A DNA stretch of 20,634 bases from JBLFWJ01 sp047611425 (GTDB lineage Bacteria; Bacteroidota; Bacteroidia; UBA10329). Numbering within the stretch: position 1 is the first letter of the stretch; the number at the start of each line of letters is the position of its first letter. The stretch lies in assembly GCA_047611425.1 (NCBI GenBank), contig JBLFWJ010000038.1, positions 1-20,634 of the forward strand. Direction: 5' to 3'. The notes below the pieces were generated by a model. The model saw nothing but the letters and a program-made list of their open reading frames with translations, did not search any database and was not told the origin of the DNA. Position numbers and translations under genes: made by a program. Below, in pieces: positions 15,999-20,634 of this stretch.

Positions 15999-16619
15999 TT
16001 ACCCCACCAAAACAGTTCCTATCATCACGAGTACACCAAGCGTGAAGCCTGCGTAAACCTGTCCAGAGGTATGGGCATCAAGGCGCAATCTGGCGTAGCC
16101 AACCAGGCCGCTTATAAGTATGATGGAAAGAATAATCGGCAACAATGCTGATTGGTAACGCATGGTCAAACCAACCAGCAAACCAACTATACATCCCATG
16201 CCCAGCATGTGAATGCTGATCTTCCATTTAACGTTGATGGCCATGCAAATGGAAATTCCAATTGCTCCTCCAAGGATCATATTTGGGATGACTGATGGTA
16301 GGTTCAGGTCATCCATTTGAAAGAGATAATACGTACTGGCGTGGAATGCCAATACCATCATAAATGGCATGAATCGCTCCTTAGCATCACGGATATACAG
16401 ATCAGTGATGATGCCCTTTTTCTTAAAGTAAAACAGGCTGATCAAGGGTAGAACAACCATGTTTAGCATCAATACGATGTAGATAAACGTTTGTATTGCT
16501 GGCGCCACCACAAAGGCCAAATGTGTGTCAGAATTGAACACAATCAGCACCGAATAAATTGGTACAAATACGGGTTGAAAAACCACACTTAAAAATTGAG
16601 CGAACTTGTCTTGGATCAT
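15999..16619 (-). CDS. PAP2-like integral membrane protein, degenerate acid site
   Basis: The 206-residue product has about six membrane segments. The C-terminal half recalls the phosphatidic acid phosphatase (PAP2) fold: K133-I-S-I-H137 stands where PAP2 has the P-S-G-H motif, and R177-x5-H183-x3-Q187 resembles the R-x5-H-x3-D motif with Gln in place of the catalytic Asp, followed by YAGFTLG. PAP2 enzymes remove phosphate from membrane lipid phosphates such as undecaprenyl pyrophosphate; here the missing Asp makes activity doubtful, so it may bind or act in a changed way. It is shorter than classic family members. Its start overlaps the stop of the amidase gene by four bases (ATGA), so it is translationally coupled to that gene. 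Confidence 0.7.
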   Translation of the reverse strand: MIQDKFAQFLSVVFQPVFVPIYSVLIVFNSDTHLAFVVAPAIQTFIYIVLMLNMVVLPLISLFYFKKKGIITDLYIRDAKERFMPFMMVLAFHASTYYLFQMDDLNLPSVIPNMILGGAIGISICMAINVKWKISIHMLGMGCIVGLLVGLTMRYQSALLPIILSIILISGLVGYARLRLDAHTSGQVYAGFTLGVLVMIGTVLVG

Positions 16620-17398
16620 GGTTTCAATTCGAATTCATCCGCATCATTTAACGCACGGAATTTGTCACGGTAATCAAGCAATTCGTCTCTGTTCAGGTCA
16701 GCAATAACCCACCCTTCTTCACTAGGTTTTCCTATTGCCAACATGTTTCCTTTTGGGTCGATAACAGCGCTGTCACCCGAATATTCAATTCCTTTTCCGT
16801 CCGAACCAACTCTATTTACACCAACAACAAATGCCTGATTCTCGTGAGCTCTTCCATTCAAGAGACTAGACCATGCGGATGATCTGGCAGCTGGCCAGTT
16901 CGCAACATAAATCAAGAGGTCATATTGCTTTTCGGGATCATTTGAATTCCGGCTCCAAACAGGAAACCTTAGATCGTAGCAGACCAATGGGCAGATCTTC
17001 CATCCATTCAGGTCGATGATTAAACGGTCGGTTCCAGCGGTAAAGTGTTTGTCTTCACCTGCAAAGGTGAATAGGTGCCGTTTGTCATAATGCTCGATAG
17101 AACCATCTGGCTTTACCAACACGGCTCTATTGTGAACGCTTTCACCATCACGACAAATGATGCTGCCAAGGATGGCTGCGCTCAGGTTCTCAGCTTGAGT
17201 CTTCATCCAATGAAGGGCTTTTCCATCCATCGATTCGGCCAACTCATCCACTTCCATGCTGAATCCGGTGGTGAACATCTCTGGAAGAATGATCAAATCA
17301 ATATCTGATTCCAGTTGACCTAATCGCTCCGACCAAGCCCCAAGGTTGCCTTCAATATCCTCCCAAATAAGCGGGAATTGTCCGAGGGCAACTTTCAT
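16616..17398 (-). CDS. Nitrilase-family amidohydrolase, omega-amidase type
   Basis: The 260-residue product is a carbon-nitrogen hydrolase of the nitrilase superfamily. The Glu-Lys-Cys triad is complete: Glu40 in ILPEMFTTGF, Lys106 in HYDKRHLF, and Cys140 in PLVCYDLRFP. The sequence ends with the LNRDELLDYRDKF segment common to the YafV branch, which hydrolyses the amide of 2-oxoglutaramate or related omega-amides. This fits its neighbour: the aminotransferase upstream, if it uses glutamine, makes 2-oxoglutaramate, and this enzyme removes it, pulling methionine salvage forward. Both junctions are four-base overlaps: 17395-17398 with the aminotransferase and 16616-16619 with the PAP2-like gene. 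Confidence 0.93.
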   Translation of the reverse strand: MKVALGQFPLIWEDIEGNLGAWSERLGQLESDIDLIILPEMFTTGFSMEVDELAESMDGKALHWMKTQAENLSAAILGSIICRDGESVHNRAVLVKPDGSIEHYDKRHLFTFAGEDKHFTAGTDRLIIDLNGWKICPLVCYDLRFPVWSRNSNDPEKQYDLLIYVANWPAARSSAWSSLLNGRAHENQAFVVGVNRVGSDGKGIEYSGDSAVIDPKGNMLAIGKPSEEGWVIADLNRDELLDYRDKFRALNDADEFELKP

Positions 17399-18555
17399 AG
17401 TTTGAGCAATTTTTCTGCAGCTCGTTCCAACGTTTCGTTCTCTTTCGCGAAGCAGAACCGAAGCAATTTGTCGTCTTGTTTTTCATGAAAGAAAACCGAG
17501 ATAGGAATGCTGGCCACACCAATTTCTTTGGTTAACCGAATAGCCATTTCAGTATCAGCCTCATCTGAAATCTTCGAATAACCGAGCAATTGAAAATACG
17601 TTCCAGCACTTGGCTCGACAGTGAATTTTGAGCCTTCCAACATTCGATTGAACGTGTCGCGTTTCTCCTGGTAGAAATCGGCCAAACCGAGGTAAAGGCT
17701 TTCATCTTGCATGTAATCCGCCAAAGCATATTGTATAGGCGTATTCACCGAAAACACATTGTATTGATGAGTCTTTCTAAACTCTTTGGTCAACTCTTCT
17801 GGGGCCAAGACATAACCTACTTTCCAACCGGTGTTGTGATAGGTTTTACCAAATGAATCAACGATGATCGATCGCTCTGCCAACTTAGGATAGCGTGCAA
17901 CACTTTGGTGCTCCGAGCCATCAAAAATGATGTGCTCATAAACCTCATCACTAAGAATAATGATGTCCGAATCCTTCGTCAACTTCTCAAGTCTCGAAAG
18001 ATCTTGCGCAGTCATCACCCTTCCAGAAGGATTATGAGGCGTGTTGATGATGATCATCTTGGTTCGCTGGTTCACGAGCTTTTGCACTTGATCCCAGTTT
18101 ATCAATGGGCCTGATCCACTCACATCCATTTGAACATAAACTGGCTTACCTCCGTGCAACTCGATTGCTGGGACATAACAGTCGTAAGCTGGCTCGAAAA
18201 TCACTACTTCATCACCCTCATTTATGAAAGTGGAAATGGCCGTGAAGATTGCCTGAGTAGCTCCTGCTGTAACGGTTATCTCTTTATCAGGATCATAACT
18301 GATCGAATAAAGGGTTTCCATTTTCTGTGCGATGGCTTCTCGTAAAACAGGTACACCAGGCATTGGTGCGTACTGGTTTCGTTCGGCTCTCATATGCTTG
18401 GAAACCAGCTCAACCAACTTCTCTGAAATTGGAAAATCCGGAAATCCCTGTGACAGATTGATGGCTCCAGTTTCGGTTGCCAGTTTGCTCATCACTGAGA
18501 AAATGGTCATACCAACATTCGGCAGTTTGGAGTGAATATTCCCTTTGAATTTCAT
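17395..18555 (-). CDS. Methionine (glutamine-type) aminotransferase, class I/II PLP enzyme
   Basis: The 386-residue product has the class I/II fold of YbdL and the glutamine transaminase K group. It starts MKFKGNIHSKLPNVGMT. Visible marks are SQGFPDFP at 35-42 (substrate loop), NTPHNPSGR with Asn175, LSDEVYEHI with Asp203, and SFGKTYHNTGWKVGY with the PLP Lys237; the substrate-carboxylate Arg is in LLRFCFAK near the C-terminus. YbdL-type enzymes transaminate 4-methylthio-2-oxobutyrate to methionine, and with glutamine as donor pair with omega-amidase, which is exactly the next gene. A kynurenine aminotransferase activity cannot be excluded. The ATG at 18553-18555 begins the operon; a weak -33/-7 pair lies just above it. 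Confidence 0.92.
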   Translation of the reverse strand: MKFKGNIHSKLPNVGMTIFSVMSKLATETGAINLSQGFPDFPISEKLVELVSKHMRAERNQYAPMPGVPVLREAIAQKMETLYSISYDPDKEITVTAGATQAIFTAISTFINEGDEVVIFEPAYDCYVPAIELHGGKPVYVQMDVSGSGPLINWDQVQKLVNQRTKMIIINTPHNPSGRVMTAQDLSRLEKLTKDSDIIILSDEVYEHIIFDGSEHQSVARYPKLAERSIIVDSFGKTYHNTGWKVGYVLAPEELTKEFRKTHQYNVFSVNTPIQYALADYMQDESLYLGLADFYQEKRDTFNRMLEGSKFTVEPSAGTYFQLLGYSKISDEADTEMAIRLTKEIGVASIPISVFFHEKQDDKLLRFCFAKENETLERAAEKLLKL

Positions 18556-18559
18556 GCTG

Positions 18560-18590
18560 TGAAGTTAGGATTGCGGACTAAAAGTCTCAA
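18560..18590 (-). promoter_or_regulatory. Possible promoter of the aminotransferase operon
   Basis: On the minus strand TTG (18590-18588) is followed after 20 bases by TAACTTCA (18567-18560), two mismatches from TAnnTTTG. The ATG is only four bases below, so the transcript would be leaderless if this is the true promoter. Confidence 0.3.
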
Positions 18591-18639
18591 CGAGAATATT
18601 GAGAGTTCACTATACTTGATCTCCCCAACTCCAACCGCA

Positions 18640-18792
18640 ATGCAAATAGCCGCTTTTCTACTCTTCACGCTTTTCGTTGCGGTCTATTCTTACTTCGCTA
18701 CGCGGAAAACTGACGAGGATTCTGCGGATGGTTATTTCCTAGGCGGAAGAAGTTTAAGATGTCTCAGTTTTGTATCACTCAGAGCGGAATGA
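18640..18792 (+). pseudogene. Remnant of a sodium:solute symporter (SSS family), N-terminus only
   Basis: From the ATG at 18640, residues MQIAAFLLFTLFVAVYSYFA then TRKTDEDSADGYFLGGRSL form the first membrane segment and the DYFLGGRSL motif of the SSS (SGLT-like) family. The frame then leaves the family at about 18756 and stops at 18792, after about 50 codons against about 520 or more for a full transporter. The sequence after the break is the palindromic element at 18775-18844, and galK starts 73 bases past the stop. In other Bacteroidota galK can sit beside a sodium/galactose symporter, so the loss of a galactose transporter is a reasonable reading. The open frame begins at 18532, but no family similarity precedes the ATG at 18640. 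Confidence 0.8.
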
Positions 18793-18844
18793 AATGGAGC
18801 GAAGAGTCTAGATTCTTCACTTCGCTATGCTACGTTCAGAATGA
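18775..18844. repeat. 70-base imperfect palindromic repeat element
   Basis: TCACTCAGAGCG at the left (18775-18786) and CGTTCAGAATGA at the right (18833-18844) pair at nine of twelve positions, and the centre GAAGAGTCTAGATTCTTC (18801-18818) is a near-perfect palindrome around TCTAGA. The minus-strand reading, beginning TCATTCTGAACGTAGC and continuing to GAAGAATCTAGA, resembles the dispersed TCATTCTGAGCG-type intergenic repeat that I recall from many Bacteroidota genomes. It can fold into a long hairpin. There is no transposase. Confidence 0.7.
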
Positions 18845-18865
18845 CCATTTTGCTCCAGCCAAAAA

Positions 18866-20029
18866 ATGATGCTCCGAAATCAGGTCAAACGCGAATTTGT
18901 AGATCAGTTCAACACAGAGCCACTTCTGGTGCGGTCACCGGGCCGAATTAATTTAATCGGAGAACACATTGATTACAATGGTGGCCTTGTTTTTCCAGCA
19001 GCAATTGACAAGGAGATAGTTGTCGCCATTTCCAAAAGCGATACTGGTCAATCCATCTTTGTTTCTGTCGACCTGGAGGATTCAATTAAAATTGAATCTT
19101 CAACCCTTGAACTTCAACCGACTGGACATTGGGCAAACTATCCGATTGGTGTGGTTCAACAGTTAGCCAATCGAGGGTTCTCAATCCCAAACTTCAATCT
19201 GGTCTTTGCTGGAAACATTCCAATAGGTGCCGGACTCTCCTCCTCCGCTGCATTAGAAAATGGAGTTGTTTTCGGATTGAATAAACTTTTCGATTTAGGC
19301 TTGTCAAAACTTGAAATGGTCAAGATCTCTCAGCAAGCCGAGCACGAAGCAGTAGGTGTTGCTTGCGGCATCATGGATCAATTCGCTTCCATGTTTGGGG
19401 TTGAAAACCAAGCACTGATTCTCAATTGCGATACGCTTGAACATGAGTCTGTTCCAATTGATCTTGGAGACTACCGGTTGTTGTTGATCAACACGAATGT
19501 GAAGCATCAACTCAGTGACTCACCTTACAACGAACGCAGAGATCAATGCGCCAAAGGTCTTTCCGTTTTGCAAAAGACCTTCACAGATTTGAAGGCATTG
19601 GCCCACGCGAATCTAGCTCAACTTGAATACGTGAAGGATCAACTTTCAGATCTTGAATTCAACCGTTGTCAATTTGTGATTGAGGAACAGCAACGTGTGC
19701 TAGAAGCGAAGTCTACGCTTGAGACCTGCGATATAAACCTGCTTGGCGAATTGCTTTTTGCTTCGCACGAAGGGTTAAAAAACCTGTATGAAGTGAGCTG
19801 TTCCGAACTTGATTTTCTTGTTGATCAGGCCAGCGCCAATGAACAAGTTCTTGGAGCCAGAATGATGGGCGGTGGCTTCGGTGGTTGCACAATCAACCTC
19901 ATTCAGAGCGATCAAGTAGAAGCTTTTATTTCTAGATTGAGCGAACAGTTTGAATTCAAGTTCGGCCGCAAGCCAACGGCAATTGAAGTGGCATTATGTG
20001 ATGGGACTGGATTAGTTGAGAATCATTGA
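18866..20029 (+). CDS. galK: Galactokinase
   Basis: GalK phosphorylates alpha-D-galactose to galactose-1-phosphate with ATP, the first step of the Leloir pathway. The 387-residue product has standard length and all three GHMP-kinase motifs: the galactokinase signature SPGRINLIGEHIDYNGG with Arg27, the ATP-binding IPIGAGLSSSAALENG around 118-133, and the C-terminal MMGGGFGGCTINL. The catalytic base Asp171 is in CGIMDQFASMFG. It starts at the ATG at 18866 (a second ATG follows at once), directly after the palindromic repeat and the symporter remnant, with no clear promoter. No galT, galM or galE is seen in the window, so its pathway partners lie elsewhere. Confidence 0.97.
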   Translation: MMLRNQVKREFVDQFNTEPLLVRSPGRINLIGEHIDYNGGLVFPAAIDKEIVVAISKSDTGQSIFVSVDLEDSIKIESSTLELQPTGHWANYPIGVVQQLANRGFSIPNFNLVFAGNIPIGAGLSSSAALENGVVFGLNKLFDLGLSKLEMVKISQQAEHEAVGVACGIMDQFASMFGVENQALILNCDTLEHESVPIDLGDYRLLLINTNVKHQLSDSPYNERRDQCAKGLSVLQKTFTDLKALAHANLAQLEYVKDQLSDLEFNRCQFVIEEQQRVLEAKSTLETCDINLLGELLFASHEGLKNLYEVSCSELDFLVDQASANEQVLGARMMGGGFGGCTINLIQSDQVEAFISRLSEQFEFKFGRKPTAIEVALCDGTGLVENH

Positions 20030-20096
20030 CAATCCAACCAAAATTCAGCTACTTAGCGTTCGTTAATTTAATGAGAACGTTAGCAGAGGTTCAGAA

Positions 20097-20231
20097 TCGT
20101 CAATTCGAGTGTCCGCCTTGGGCGGATGTATCGAGAATAAGATTTTGAATCGCTAGAAAGACCGGTTCTCCCTTCGTCAAGCTCAGGACAGGCTTAACGA
20201 TAATGAAAAGCAAAATCACTCGAACTGACGA
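20097..20231. repeat. Composite repeat element in the galK-yebC gap
   Basis: Two 15-base arms, TCGTCAATTCGAGTG (20097-20111) and CACTCGAACTGACGA (20217-20231), are inverted repeats with one mismatch and enclose about 105 bases. Next to the left arm is a perfect 6-base hairpin, TCCGCC/GGCGGA with loop TTG (20112-20126). The inner part also has CTTCGTCAAGCTCAGGACAG (from 20173), similar to a dispersed GTCCTGAGCTTGTCGAAG-type repeat I know from many bacteria. No gene is present between galK and yebC. It looks like a non-autonomous, MITE-like or palindromic element. Confidence 0.6.
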
Positions 20232-20249
20232 GACAGAGAGTAAGTAGAC

Positions 20250-20634
20250 ATGGCAGGACACAGTAAATGGGCGAACATAAAGCACCGAAAAGGGGCGAAG
20301 GATAAGAAGCGTGCGAAGGTTTTCACGAGGATCATTCGTGAGATTCATATTGCGACCAAGGATGGTGGGCCCGACCCTGATGGAAACCCTGCATTGAGAT
20401 TGTCCATCTCCAACGCCAAGGGCGCAAACATTCCAAAGGACACGATTGTACGTGCCATCAAAAAAGCATCTGGAGCAGACTCGGCTAGCTACGAGGAGCC
20501 GACTTACGAAGGCTATGCTCCATACGGTATTGCCGTTTTTGTAGAGTGTACAACCGACAACTTGAATAGAACAATAGCTTCGGTTCGTTCTGTTTTCACA
20601 AAGCGAGGTGGCAGTTTGGGCACCAACGGGTCAC
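20250..20634 (+). CDS. yebC: YebC/TACO1 family protein, 3' part missing
   Basis: The first 128 residues are present and the gene runs past the right edge; the family has about 235-250 residues. The start MAGHSKWANIKHRKGAKD is the family signature, followed by ALRLSISNAKGANIPKDTI and YEGYAPYGIAVFVECTTDN, which cover domain I and the beginning of domain II. YebC proteins were first described as transcription regulators; later work on the bacterial and mitochondrial (TACO1) members supports a role in translation of proline-rich sequences. The ATG at 20250 is preceded by GAGAGTAAG, which may act as a ribosome-binding region, and by the composite repeat described above. Confidence 0.95.
   Translation, partial: MAGHSKWANIKHRKGAKDKKRAKVFTRIIREIHIATKDGGPDPDGNPALRLSISNAKGANIPKDTIVRAIKKASGADSASYEEPTYEGYAPYGIAVFVECTTDNLNRTIASVRSVFTKRGGSLGTNGS

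Noticed and set aside
15990..16005. GGGGT/ACCCC hairpin between the HMA gene and the convergent PAP2-like gene as a terminator
   Set aside because: The stem is only five bases, runs into the PAP2-like stop codon, and has no T run on either side.
20100..20348. Minus-strand frame with a VLSLTKGE stretch
   Set aside because: It is the translation of the dispersed-repeat region and is antisense to yebC; such peptides are a common artefact of this repeat.

Overview
The window is a stretch of chromosome from a member of the Bacteroidota, most likely Flavobacteriales. Four things point there. Several upstream regions carry the Bacteroidota -7 promoter element TAnnTTTG. Secreted proteins are lipoproteins or carry signal peptides ending in AQ or AQG. 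One gene encodes a DUF4270 lipoprotein and another a TonB-dependent receptor with an N-terminal carboxypeptidase-like domain. The block GT5-like gene / DUF4270 / glmS facing panC-panD-UPF0104-lipoprotein-radA is an arrangement I recall from flavobacterial genomes (from memory, not searched). Nearly all of the window is coding. I found no rRNA, tRNA, CRISPR array, transposase or phage gene.

Layout. 1-795 (-): 5' part of kbl (glycine C-acetyltransferase), cut by the window edge. 796-1204: a gap with small inverted repeats. 1205-3055 (+): a small secreted protein and a DUF2135-like lipoprotein. 3282-3887 (+): manganese-type superoxide dismutase, facing glmS across a shared terminator. 3961-8058 (-): glmS, a DUF4270 lipoprotein with a TTG start, and a short glycogen-synthase-like protein that lacks the usual substrate-binding motif. 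8228-12295 (+): panC, panD, a UPF0104/flippase-like membrane protein, a lipocalin-like lipoprotein and radA. 12367-12933 (+): MarC-family membrane protein.

12967-15980 (+) is the most distinctive unit: a Cys-rich exported protein (HYC_CC_PP-like) that appears to be read from a leaderless GTG-start transcript, a TonB-dependent receptor with a Cys-Cys pair in its plug, and a periplasmic HMA-domain protein with CxxC and CC motifs. Together they look like a metal, probably copper, uptake or handling cassette. 15999-18555 (-) is a tightly overlapping operon: methionine-type aminotransferase, omega-amidase-type nitrilase and a PAP2-like membrane protein. 18640-18792 is the broken start of a sodium:solute symporter, ending in a 70-bp imperfect palindrome just before galK (18866-20029). 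A second repeat-rich gap (20097-20231) separates galK from yebC, which runs off the right edge.

Most of the window is housekeeping: cofactor A precursors (panC/panD), amino-sugar supply for the cell wall (glmS), DNA repair (radA), oxidative stress (sod), methionine salvage and galactose use. Novelty lies in the Cys-rich metal cassette, the degenerate GT5 gene in the glmS unit, and the two repeat-filled gaps, one of which marks loss of a transporter beside galK.
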